A stretch of 7,480 bases of DNA, taken from assembly GCA_937880065.1 (NCBI GenBank), contig CALFMA010000711.1, forward strand, positions 1 through 7,480. Reading direction: 5' to 3'. The notes below the pieces were generated by a model that saw only the letters and a program-made list of their open reading frames with translations, had not been told where the DNA came from and ran no database searches. Both the position numbers and the translations under genes were made by a program. This document shows positions 1 to 6,049 of this stretch, in pieces. This stretch comes from an uncultured Ruminococcus sp. GTDB taxonomy: Bacteria > Bacillota_A > Clostridia > Oscillospirales > Ruminococcaceae. The stretch's first letter is position 1. The number at the start of each line of letters is the position of its first letter.

Positions 1-2024
1 GGCTTTGTAACTACGGAAGCATTTCCGTCTGCAGATGTCCCGTCAGGTTCTTCACCGTAGTAAAGTTCGCCGTTGATGTATACAGGAACATATTTTGAAA
101 CAATTCCGTTTACAGTTCCTGCTGCATCGGTTGTACCCTTAGCATTTGCAATTTCCTCATAAGAGAAATCGTTTGAAGAATCCCAGCCGCTTGCATAGTC
201 GGGCATTACAAGAGCAAGAAGGATTTCACACTTCTGCATACCCTCGGAAACAGGCATAACTGCACGGCCGTCGGGGAGAGTTACTTCAATGTAGTAGATG
301 TTGCCGTCATACTGGATAGGCTTTGAAATTTCAGCAGGCTTTACGCCTCTTGAAGCGTACATTGCAGACTGGTCACGGTCACAGCGGATAACGAGATTTT
401 CAGGATTATGACCTGCTGCAATTACTTCGCTGAGGTCCATATAGTATCTGAATGAAAGGTTATCCTGAATTCTTGCAGGCCAAGCTGAATGGTTTACAAA
501 CTTGAAGCTGATTGTAACACCTGAGGAATCGCCGCCCTTTGAAAGGCACTCGATGAAGAATTCGGGGCCGTCATGTGCCTCTGGCTGAGGGAATGTAGGA
601 TCGCCCTTGCCGCCGTACTTGTCAACCATTTTACAGAGAAGACCTGTGAAACCAGCGTTATAGTCGGTAGCAACCTCGTTGTTGATGTAGTTGTTTCTGT
701 CGTCCTCGTAAGAACCGTCCTGATTAGGACCTCCTGCAAGGGCACCGTAGAGGACGTGTCTGTTCTGCTCAGGCATATAGATGTCATTCTTCCATGAGCC
801 GTGAGCAGTTCTGTGGTGAGCATTGTGAGCAGGCTTGTCACCATATCCTACAACGAAACTCTGACCGTCGGGATTATCGCCGAGAACGTAGTTAATCTGA
901 TCCTCGTAGAACTGTTCATATGCAGATGTATCTGTATCGGCAAGAACTGTATCACAAGCAACAGCAGCAATAAATCCCGCAGCAGTTGCATATCTTGCAC
1001 AACCCCAGTTGCTGATATATGCAAGCTTGCCGTTTACCTTTTCTGTATCGTTAGTAAGATATTCAACGTGCTTTTTAACGTGATTAACATAAGTCTGGTC
1101 GCCGCTGTTGATAGCGTAAAGGAGCATAGCACCCTGCATTACGTCATCCCAGCACATACACCATGTGTATTTCAGAACATCCTGTCCAAGCTCCTTGTCA
1201 AGGTTGGGGATATAGCTTGCAGCCTTGTCAAGATATGCCTTGTCGCCTGTAGCCATATAGAGCCAGTTTGCAGCATAGAAAAGTTCATCATAGAAGTGGC
1301 TTGAACGATAGAAGCCTGATGCATTACTGTCGTTATATGTATCATTTCCGGGATTTGTAGATGCAATCTTGAAGATGTTCTCAGCGTGTTCAAGATACTC
1401 AGCACGTTTGCTGTCATCAACTCTGCCGTCAAGAGCACAGTAACCTGCGGCAAGAGCAGCAGACATTCCACCGAATACAGCGGAGCATCCCTCAGAAGCC
1501 TTGTATGTCTGACGAGCCTCCTCGTAGGAAGTTCCTGAATCCTCCATACCGTACTGGTACATTTCAACAGGTCCCCACCATGTATGGTCGATAGTACCGT
1601 TACCAACCTGGAAAACAATTTCGTCACCGAGGTCGCAGTCTACAAAGTAGTCGAGAACAAATTCAAGGTTGTTGACATAGTTCTGCATTTCGCCGCAGCT
1701 TTCAACGCCGTCGGGGTACTGATAAAGTCCCCATGCAAGAACAGATGCAGTATATGCCATAGGCATATTGAATTTTACGTGGTCACCTGCATCGTACCAA
1801 CCGCCCTTGATTTCGTCAATCATAGTTGAATCGGAACGCCACTCAACTCTGTTCCATTCGGGAAGTGGGCCTGCCTGCTGACACTCATAGAAGAACAGAG
1901 ATTTCTGCAAAGCCTCTGCATAGTTGGGAGTGTCGGCTGCGTAAACTGACGGAATTGCGTTGCTTCCGACTGAAGCTGCCAGCATAACAGCTGACATAGC
2001 TCCTGAAATGAATTTCTTTAACAT
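1..2024 (-). CDS. Secreted GH9 endoglucanase with CBM3c module (3' end beyond window)
   Basis: Family-9 cellulase, an inverting endo-beta-1,4-glucanase acting outside the cell. I translated 674 codons; the frame is open to the window edge. Residues 1-30 form a signal peptide (MLKKFISG, hydrophobic core, then VYAAD). The catalytic domain spans about 33-475. It has the DAGD motif at 78-81 (catalytic base aspartates), HHR at 403-405 in the first GH9 signature, and the second GH9 signature at 439-457 with D441 and proton donor E450. Residues about 485-655 read as a CBM3c, starting GPEFFIE and containing SGVTISFKFVNHS and YYMDLSEV. This GH9-CBM3c layout is the 'theme B' type of processive endoglucanases, where CBM3c feeds the chain to the active site. 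From about 656 the sequence becomes linker-like, so a further module such as a dockerin or second CBM probably follows off-window (inference). Start: ATG at 2024-2022, with AGAGGAG 7 nt upstream. Confidence 0.95.
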   Translation of the reverse strand, partial: MLKKFISGAMSAVMLAASVGSNAIPSVYAADTPNYAEALQKSLFFYECQQAGPLPEWNRVEWRSDSTMIDEIKGGWYDAGDHVKFNMPMAYTASVLAWGLYQYPDGVESCGEMQNYVNNLEFVLDYFVDCDLGDEIVFQVGNGTIDHTWWGPVEMYQYGMEDSGTSYEEARQTYKASEGCSAVFGGMSAALAAGYCALDGRVDDSKRAEYLEHAENIFKIASTNPGNDTYNDSNASGFYRSSHFYDELFYAANWLYMATGDKAYLDKAASYIPNLDKELGQDVLKYTWCMCWDDVMQGAMLLYAINSGDQTYVNHVKKHVEYLTNDTEKVNGKLAYISNWGCARYATAAGFIAAVACDTVLADTDTSAYEQFYEDQINYVLGDNPDGQSFVVGYGDKPAHNAHHRTAHGSWKNDIYMPEQNRHVLYGALAGGPNQDGSYEDDRNNYINNEVATDYNAGFTGLLCKMVDKYGGKGDPTFPQPEAHDGPEFFIECLSKGGDSSGVTISFKFVNHSAWPARIQDNLSFRYYMDLSEVIAAGHNPENLVIRCDRDQSAMYASRGVKPAEISKPIQYDGNIYYIEVTLPDGRAVMPVSEGMQKCEILLALVMPDYASGWDSSNDFSYEEIANAKGTTDAAGTVNGIVSKYVPVYINGELYYGEEPDGTSADGNASVVTK

Positions 2025-2079
2025 AGTAAAACTCCTCTCATAATATTTTGGATTTATCTCCTCATTTTACTATCATCTA

Positions 2080-2108
2080 ATTTTAACATATTATTAACAG
2101 AACGTCAA
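2080..2108 (-). promoter_or_regulatory. Promoter of the GH9 cellulase gene
   Basis: Minus-strand -35 TTGACG (2108-2103), a 17-nt spacer and -10 TAAAAT (2085-2080) preceded by TG in extended -10 position. Transcription would start near 2073, giving a leader of about 50 nt before the ATG at 2024. A second TTGACT lies 5 nt further upstream but is less well spaced. No terminator hairpin is visible between the GNAT stop at 2136 and this promoter, so some read-through from the GNAT gene is possible. Confidence 0.7.
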
Positions 2109-2135
2109 GTCAAAAACTGCAATATTCGATAATTC

Positions 2136-2567
2136 TCACAAAATTTTTTTCATATTGATGTGTTCGCAGTATTCCTCATAGTACAAATCGCCGTAGGGAA
2201 TGTAGCCCAGCTTTTCATAAAATCCCGATGCACGCAGCTGAGCACCGAGAGTTACGTATTCCGCACCGATTTCCTTAGCAAGCTTTTCTAAGACGTCCAT
2301 AAGATACCGTCCTACACCATAGCGGCGGTATTTTTTCAGAACGGCAACCCGTCCTATGTGGGGAATATTATTTTCATCGAAGAAAAATCTTCCTGCGGCA
2401 ATGGGAGTGGAATCGTCATAAACCACGGCATGGTGAGCATATGAGTCCACATCATCAAGGTCATAGGAAAATTCCTGTTCGTCAATAAAAACAATTCGTC
2501 TTATATCTGCGGCATGGGCGAATTCTTCCGTTTCATTGCCCTTGAAAGTTTTATAATTGAGATTCAT
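2136..2567 (-). CDS. GNAT family N-acetyltransferase (ElaA/YjcF-like)
   Basis: Cytoplasmic acetyltransferase predicted to move an acetyl group from acetyl-CoA to an amine; the substrate cannot be told from sequence. The 143-aa product has the single GNAT fold. An RRIVFIDEQEF segment at 23-33 is typical of the ElaA/YjcF-like branch. Motif A follows, with IGRVAVLKKYR at about 71-81 and the acetyl-CoA pyrophosphate loop RRYGVG at 81-86. Motif B is ASGFYEKLGY at 113-122, and the C-terminus has the HINMKK pattern common in this branch. I chose the ATG at 2567 over one 14 codons upstream at 2609. Only the downstream ATG has a Shine-Dalgarno (AGGTGA), and the upstream one would sit about 10 nt from the predicted transcription start with none. 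The upstream extension would also be encoded partly by a repeat remnant. The gene is a single-gene unit between two extracellular-enzyme genes with its own promoter. Confidence 0.88.
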   Translation of the reverse strand: MNLNYKTFKGNETEEFAHAADIRRIVFIDEQEFSYDLDDVDSYAHHAVVYDDSTPIAAGRFFFDENNIPHIGRVAVLKKYRRYGVGRYLMDVLEKLAKEIGAEYVTLGAQLRASGFYEKLGYIPYGDLYYEEYCEHINMKKIL

Positions 2568-2571
2568 AACT

Positions 2572-2577
2572 TCACCT
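2572..2577 (-). promoter_or_regulatory. Ribosome binding site deciding the GNAT start
   Basis: AGGTGA on the minus strand, 4 nt before the ATG at 2567 (AGG to ATG is 7 nt). It falls inside the reading frame if the upstream ATG at 2609 is used, so its presence favours the shorter 143-aa protein. Confidence 0.65.
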
Positions 2578-2607
2578 ATAATATCCGTTATACGATATTT
2601 TACATTC

Positions 2608-2626
2608 ATTTTAGAGATGCCCTTTA
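2608..2626 (+). repeat. Solo terminal end of the AGGGCATCTCT repeat family
   Basis: ATTTTAGAGATGCCCTT matches the right end of the complete element at 2687-2850 over about 16 nt. It lies exactly between the -10 box of the GNAT promoter and the GNAT ribosome binding site, so it forms the first part of the GNAT mRNA leader. No partner end is found immediately to its left, so it is a remnant or solo end. Confidence 0.65.
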
Positions 2627-2655
2627 TTATACCATATTTTTCAACATTCTGTCAA
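2626..2655 (-). promoter_or_regulatory. Promoter of the GNAT gene
   Basis: Perfect -35 TTGACA (2655-2650), an 18-nt spacer and perfect -10 TATAAT (2631-2626), with TGG just upstream as an extended -10. Transcription should begin near 2619 and give a leader of about 50 nt. The promoter occupies the short unique stretch between two repeat ends (2608-2626 and 2668-2685). Confidence 0.8.
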
Positions 2656-2667
2656 CTGAAATATTGC

Positions 2668-2685
2668 GGTTTTTAGAGGTTTCCC
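2668..2685 (+). repeat. Second solo repeat end, head-to-head with the MITE
   Basis: GGTTTTTAGAGGTTTCCC is a variant right end of the repeat family. It faces the left end of the complete element across a 4-nt gap (ATAA, 2686-2689). Together the two ends (2668-2685 and 2690-2706) can fold into a hairpin of about 17 bp with one or two mismatches, placed just upstream of the GNAT -35 box. Confidence 0.6.
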
Positions 2686-2686
2686 A

Positions 2687-2850
2687 TAAGGGTATCTCTA
2701 AAAACCCCTTTTGAGAAAAAACAGCTATGCACGACATCTGCTTCGTCAATCTCCCTTGGAGTGCGAAAGCACGCCTTCGGAAGCTTTTCTTGCAGCTGCT
2801 GCACCTATCTGTTTTTTCTTTAATCAAACGAGTTTTTAGAGATGCCCTTA
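2687..2850. mobile_element. MITE-like element, 164 bp, with imperfect terminal inverted repeats
   Basis: The left end (2687-2724) begins TAAGGGTATCTCTAAAAAC and finishes GAAAAAACAG. The inverse of the right end (2809-2850) begins TAAGGGCATCTCTAAAAAC and also finishes AAAGAAAAAACAG. The two arms therefore match over about 38-42 nt with a few mismatches and a small gap. The 84-nt interior contains a GTGC-GAAA-GCAC tetraloop hairpin (2761-2772) and the palindrome GCAGCTGC, and has no start codon with a ribosome binding site. It is too short for a transposase, so any movement would depend on one supplied elsewhere. An open frame crosses the minus strand, but nothing suggests it is translated. Further ends of the same family occur at 2608, 2668, 6543, 7166 and 7278. 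The parent insertion sequence family is unknown to me, and no clear target duplication is visible. Confidence 0.7.
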
Positions 2851-2856
2851 AATAAA

Positions 2857-2891
2857 ACAGCACATCACTTATTTCCGCTGTGATGTGCTGT
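2857..2891 (-). terminator. Intrinsic terminator of the CotH gene
   Basis: Perfect 12-bp inverted repeat ACAGCACATCAC (2857-2868) and its complement (2880-2891), with an 11-nt loop. On the minus strand the stem is followed by TTTATTT. It begins 17 nt after the CotH stop codon. A T-rich run on the other side (2892-2899) would also let it work in the plus direction. It insulates the repeat cluster and the GNAT gene from CotH transcription. Confidence 0.85.
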
Positions 2892-2907
2892 AATTTTTAT
2901 TGCTGTA

Positions 2908-5625
2908 TTATCCGATTACAATTTTTCTGAGTTTAATCATATCGTAAACGTCAATTCTGTTGTCGGTAATAACATCAGCCTGACTATTGTTGATATTCTT
3001 TTCAGTTCCAAGGAGGAATTTTGAAAGGAGTACAAGGTCAGCGGCAGAAACATTTCCGTCGGAGTTGACATCGCCTATAGTTCCGCCCTGTGACTGGCTG
3101 TAAACAGCGGTAATTGTCATATCGGAAGTGAGAGTGATTTCAGCTGTTGCGGAGTTAATTGTCTTGCCGTCAGATGTTTCCCAATGGGAGAACTGATAGC
3201 CTGATTCGGGCTTAGCTGTAACAGTAATTGGATAATCGGTGTAATAAGCACCTGTCCACTTGTTATCCTTGAATGTAGGAGTAATTGTGTTGAGAATTAC
3301 TGTACCCTGTGCGGAATTGTTGCTGAGAGTAACATTTACCTTATTTCCTGTTAATCCGCAGGTGTTGCGAAGCTGCTGTGTAACATTCTGATTTCTGTCA
3401 CGGTAGAAGGACTTAACAGCGTCAACCTCGTTGTTGAAAATTGTGGGGTTATCCTGCTGTGTAGTATTTCCGCCCCAGTTGCCGCCGCCCCAGTTGCCGC
3501 CAAATCCTGGGAATCCGCCAGGATTTTGTGGGTTCTGTGGCTCTGTTGGAGTTTCTGTCTGAGTTACATTCTTAGGCTCAAAACGGTCAAGAGTATCAAT
3601 TGTCATATCACGGTACTCATTTGTAAGTTCCTCAATCATTGCCATAACTCTGTCGGCATTGAAATTCTCGTTTGCCATATCCATAAATGTAGTTGCAAAC
3701 TGACGCTTGAAAGAATTATTCTTCAGGGCATTTTTGAAAAGCTCTGAGAAAAATCCTCTGTTCTGAAGCACCATATTGAAAGTATTATGGGAAGCTGTCG
3801 GACCTGAGAAACCGTAAAGACCTGTGCTGTATTCCGTATCAAAGAGGATAAAACGCCATTTTCCGTCGCCCCATTCGTTGTCGGGGTAAACAGATGTAGC
3901 TTTCCAGATAGCGGTATTGTTGGGTGAGAAGTCCATATTTGCATAGTAGATTTCAGCACACATATAGTCGATAAATGACTGCATATCTACCTTTTCGCAA
4001 AGCTGATTATAATTCGATTCCTGTGATAAATCGTTGGAGTTGAACCAGTTCTGCAAGCTTTCCCACTCTGCAAAATCAGCCTCTGTGCCTTCTTCAAGTT
4101 CGCCGTTTTTGATTAAGCAAACATCGTTTTTGTCAATGCCGTAATGAGCCTCAACGTAGTCATCGCTTAATTTTTCGGTGATTTCGTAATGTCCCCAGTA
4201 TTCGCCGTTGATGAATACGATGCAGGGTTTCATAGCCTGTTGGAGCATATCACGGTCAGCAACAAGAGCCTGATTGAGCTTGTCACGGAAACGGGTTGCA
4301 CTTGCGTCATTACCGCCGTTTCTTATCATAAAGCTGTCAAATTCCTTGATTTTCTTTCCTGTGTATTCACTTCTTAAATCGCCGTCAAAGAGGTTGAAAT
4401 CGAATTTTGAAACGCCGTAATCAGCACGGGCATAGATGTTGAAGCTTTTCTGCATATGGCTTCTTGAAGCACCGCCGTGAATACGGATACCGATACTCTG
4501 TGTATGCTTAACCTGTCCGTCCTCGTAAATCTGCATAATTGCAGGACGCTCCCACTCTCTGCCCTTATTGGAGAAGTTTCCGGGAATCTGCCAGTCCTGA
4601 GCAAATGCACCGCCGCCGTTGGAGTTTTTCCATTCGTCATATGTAGCACCGAGAACATAAATTCCCTTGTCGTGGTCGAAAAGGTTATCCTCGTCGGTTG
4701 TAAGGGAAATTACCTTTACATTCTGATAATATGAAGCACGATTGCCGTAGCCGATGAAATATGCGGCAGAAACAGTATCGCTGACATTTCCGTTCTGGTC
4801 AATAGCAACAGCGTTGATTACCATAGCCTTATCAACAGGCTCAGTTGGAGCAGTTACCGTACCACCTCTTATGTCAGTTCTTGCGCTGAGATAATTTGGC
4901 TGTGATGTAATATCGGAAATTGCAATAGGGGAGCTGTAACGCTGTGAACTGCTGTCGGGAACGCTGCCGTCAGTTGTATAATAAACAGTCGTACCGTCGG
5001 GAACGGTGATGTTAAGGTTAAATCCGCTGTCGTAGAAACCGCCTTCCTGTGAGAAAATCGGCTCTGCAACGTCTTTTTTCAGCACTCCGCTTTCGCTGTT
5101 TGCCGTGTTTGGGGAAATGCTCATTGTAGCGAATGATTCAGAACCGTCGGGATATCTGCCGAAAGACTGGTCGCTGGCAAGAGCAGGGAATTCCACAGTA
5201 TCGCAAATAGTAGAATCGGGAGCTGTGAGATAAACAGTTTCACCGCTTGTGGAAAGACCGAAAGCAGCAGTATATGCTCCGCTGATTTCAGGCATTACGG
5301 AATCGCAATAAACGATAAGTCGTTGACCTGCCCCGATTGATGAGCCTGCTGGGAAAGTGAACTTGAAAAGTTCGGTTTCCTTGTCGGATAATCCGAAGCC
5401 GCTTAAATCAACAGCAGATGAGCCGCTGTTGTAAATCTCAATCCAGTCATAGCATTGACCGTCGGGAGCAGTATGAGTGCTGTTTTTTGCACATATTTCG
5501 TTGATACAAAGGCTTTCACCAATGGCGTTTGCATTAAAAGCATTGATAGGCATACAGGGAATTGCCAAAGCTGCCGCAATTGCCATGGAAAGGGGAGAAA
5601 GGAATTTTCTTTTTCTTGATTTCAT
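2908..5625 (-). CDS. Secreted dockerin-containing CotH-family protein with lamin-tail domain
   Basis: A 905-aa exported, probably cellulosome-bound protein. A lysine/arginine-rich signal peptide covers 1 to about 34. A lamin-tail domain follows at about 38-165 (CINEICAKNS, YDWIEIYNSG, VDLSGFGLSD). Next is a chitobiase/FN3-like beta domain at about 185-290 with YYTTDGSVPD. The CotH region runs about 300-755: IRIHGGASR (381-389) and KSFNIYAR (393-400); D565 in NMDFSPNNTAIWK and D596 in ILFDTEYS look like the catalytic and metal-binding aspartates. A PQ- then GW-rich linker (about 690-725) interrupts it. An InlB-type beta repeat (about 762-843, GYQFSHWETSDG) and a C-terminal dockerin (about 850-905) complete it. 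Bacillus CotH is a protein kinase; dockerins bind scaffoldin cohesins. The kinase activity and target here are inference. The start is ATG 5625; the GTG at 5634 overlaps the ribosome binding site. Confidence 0.93.
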   Translation of the reverse strand: MKSRKRKFLSPLSMAIAAALAIPCMPINAFNANAIGESLCINEICAKNSTHTAPDGQCYDWIEIYNSGSSAVDLSGFGLSDKETELFKFTFPAGSSIGAGQRLIVYCDSVMPEISGAYTAAFGLSTSGETVYLTAPDSTICDTVEFPALASDQSFGRYPDGSESFATMSISPNTANSESGVLKKDVAEPIFSQEGGFYDSGFNLNITVPDGTTVYYTTDGSVPDSSSQRYSSPIAISDITSQPNYLSARTDIRGGTVTAPTEPVDKAMVINAVAIDQNGNVSDTVSAAYFIGYGNRASYYQNVKVISLTTDEDNLFDHDKGIYVLGATYDEWKNSNGGGAFAQDWQIPGNFSNKGREWERPAIMQIYEDGQVKHTQSIGIRIHGGASRSHMQKSFNIYARADYGVSKFDFNLFDGDLRSEYTGKKIKEFDSFMIRNGGNDASATRFRDKLNQALVADRDMLQQAMKPCIVFINGEYWGHYEITEKLSDDYVEAHYGIDKNDVCLIKNGELEEGTEADFAEWESLQNWFNSNDLSQESNYNQLCEKVDMQSFIDYMCAEIYYANMDFSPNNTAIWKATSVYPDNEWGDGKWRFILFDTEYSTGLYGFSGPTASHNTFNMVLQNRGFFSELFKNALKNNSFKRQFATTFMDMANENFNADRVMAMIEELTNEYRDMTIDTLDRFEPKNVTQTETPTEPQNPQNPGGFPGFGGNWGGGNWGGNTTQQDNPTIFNNEVDAVKSFYRDRNQNVTQQLRNTCGLTGNKVNVTLSNNSAQGTVILNTITPTFKDNKWTGAYYTDYPITVTAKPESGYQFSHWETSDGKTINSATAEITLTSDMTITAVYSQSQGGTIGDVNSDGNVSAADLVLLSKFLLGTEKNINNSQADVITDNRIDVYDMIKLRKIVIG

Positions 5626-5633
5626 ATAAATCA

Positions 5634-5637
5634 CTCC
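5634..5637 (-). promoter_or_regulatory. Ribosome binding site deciding the CotH start
   Basis: GGAG on the minus strand lies 8 nt before the ATG at 5625. The in-frame GTG at 5634-5632 overlaps its last base, so initiation at GTG would lack its own site. This supports a 905-aa rather than 908-aa protein, beginning MKSRKRKF. Confidence 0.75.
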
Positions 5638-5681
5638 ATATATATAATTTGGATAATCCCCGAAGTTATTTCTATATATTA

Positions 5682-5710
5682 ATTATAAACTGCTAAAAAA
5701 GAAAAATCAA
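5682..5710 (-). promoter_or_regulatory. Promoter of the CotH gene
   Basis: Minus-strand -35 TTGATT (5710-5705), a 17-nt spacer and perfect -10 TATAAT (5687-5682). The predicted start is near 5675, giving a leader of about 50 nt. It is divergent from the dCMP deaminase promoter, the two -35 boxes being about 205 bp apart. Confidence 0.7.
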
Positions 5711-5914
5711 TTCAAAAAATGCTTTTATTTTTCAAAAATAAAAAAACGTGGTATTAAACAAAGGTTGCCGCATAAATATGTGCAGAATTACATTGATTTA
5801 AGGTTACTTTAAGGGTATTTCAAGGTGATATTAAACAAACTGTAAATTACATAAAATATTTAAAGCGAAACATCATATTCCAATGCAAACAGGGGATTTT
5901 CGTGTTCAAAAAGG
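5711..5914. other. AT-rich divergent intergenic core
   Basis: This is the space between the CotH and dCMP deaminase -35 boxes. It contains A/T runs (5733-5746), two copies of TATTAAACAAA (about 5752-5762 and 5829-5839) and the phased direct repeats listed separately. I see no credible coding sequence, tRNA or terminator in it. The length is generous for two divergent promoters, which leaves room for regulator binding. Confidence 0.5.
5797..5829 (+). repeat. Three 11-bp-phased direct repeats, possible operator
   Basis: TTTAAGGTTAC, TTTAAGGGTAT and TTCAAGGTGAT follow one another with an exact 11-bp period; a weaker fourth unit (ATTAAACAAAC) follows at once. The conserved core is TTTAAGG. Direct repeats at 11-bp spacing put sites on one face of the helix, as OmpR/PhoB-type response regulators prefer (known for that family). 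The link to such a regulator here is inference. The array is roughly equidistant from both divergent promoters, so its target gene is unclear. Confidence 0.4.
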
Positions 5915-5943
5915 TTGACTAAAGGGGAAATCTGTGATATAAT
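5915..5943 (+). promoter_or_regulatory. Promoter of the dCMP deaminase gene
   Basis: -35 TTGACT (5915-5920), a 17-nt spacer and perfect -10 TATAAT (5938-5943), with TG one base upstream of the -10 (5935-5936). Transcription should start near 5950, directly before the structured leader. This is one of the closest matches to consensus in the window. Confidence 0.8.
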
Positions 5944-5952
5944 AAAGGCAAT

Positions 5953-6021
5953 CCGCACAAAGCCCGCCTGACGGCTTTGCACGAAATATGCTTGCATATT
6001 TTTCGCACAAGCTCTGTGCGG
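5953..6021 (+). promoter_or_regulatory. Structured mRNA leader with alternative hairpins
   Basis: CCGCACA (5953-5959) is complementary to TGTGCGG (6015-6021), closing a possible three-way junction. Inside are an arm AAGCC/GGCTT (5960-5964 with 5973-5977) and an arm AAATATG/CATATTT (5984-5990 with 5995-6001). The 3' strand TGTGCG can instead pair with CGCACA immediately before it (6004-6009), a perfect 6-bp hairpin with a 5-nt loop. The two pairings exclude each other. The fold ends 18 nt before the ribosome binding site. It matches no riboswitch class I recognise. A palindromic intergenic repeat is an alternative explanation. Confidence 0.45.
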
Positions 6022-6049
6022 TTTAAAAAACAAATTCCGAGGTGGGAAA

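Noticed and set aside
494..1829. Several open frames of 74-167 codons inside the cellulase region on both strands
   Set aside because: They overlap a continuous GH9-CBM3c frame with intact catalytic signatures, have no ribosome binding sites and encode low-complexity or implausible proteins.
2001..2045. Tiny upstream frame ATGAGAGGAGTTTTACTATG overlapping the cellulase start
   Set aside because: Seven codons with the nearest ribosome binding site about 16 nt away; it is explained by the cellulase Shine-Dalgarno itself.
2136..2567. GNAT gene as the toxin of a toxin-antitoxin pair
   Set aside because: It is single, with no small DNA-binding partner gene upstream or overlapping, and the ElaA/YjcF-like motifs fit a metabolic acetyltransferase.
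2568..2609. Upstream ATG for the GNAT gene giving 157 aa
   Set aside because: It has no Shine-Dalgarno, sits too close to the predicted transcription start and would add 14 residues partly encoded by a repeat remnant.
2627..2863. Open frame of 78 codons on the minus strand across the MITE (contains RASLKTRLIKE)
   Set aside because: It is simply the repeat element read through both inverted ends. It has no ribosome binding site and its start lies in terminator-side sequence. A similar peptide on the minus strand around 7200 comes from the same repeat, not from a shared protein family.
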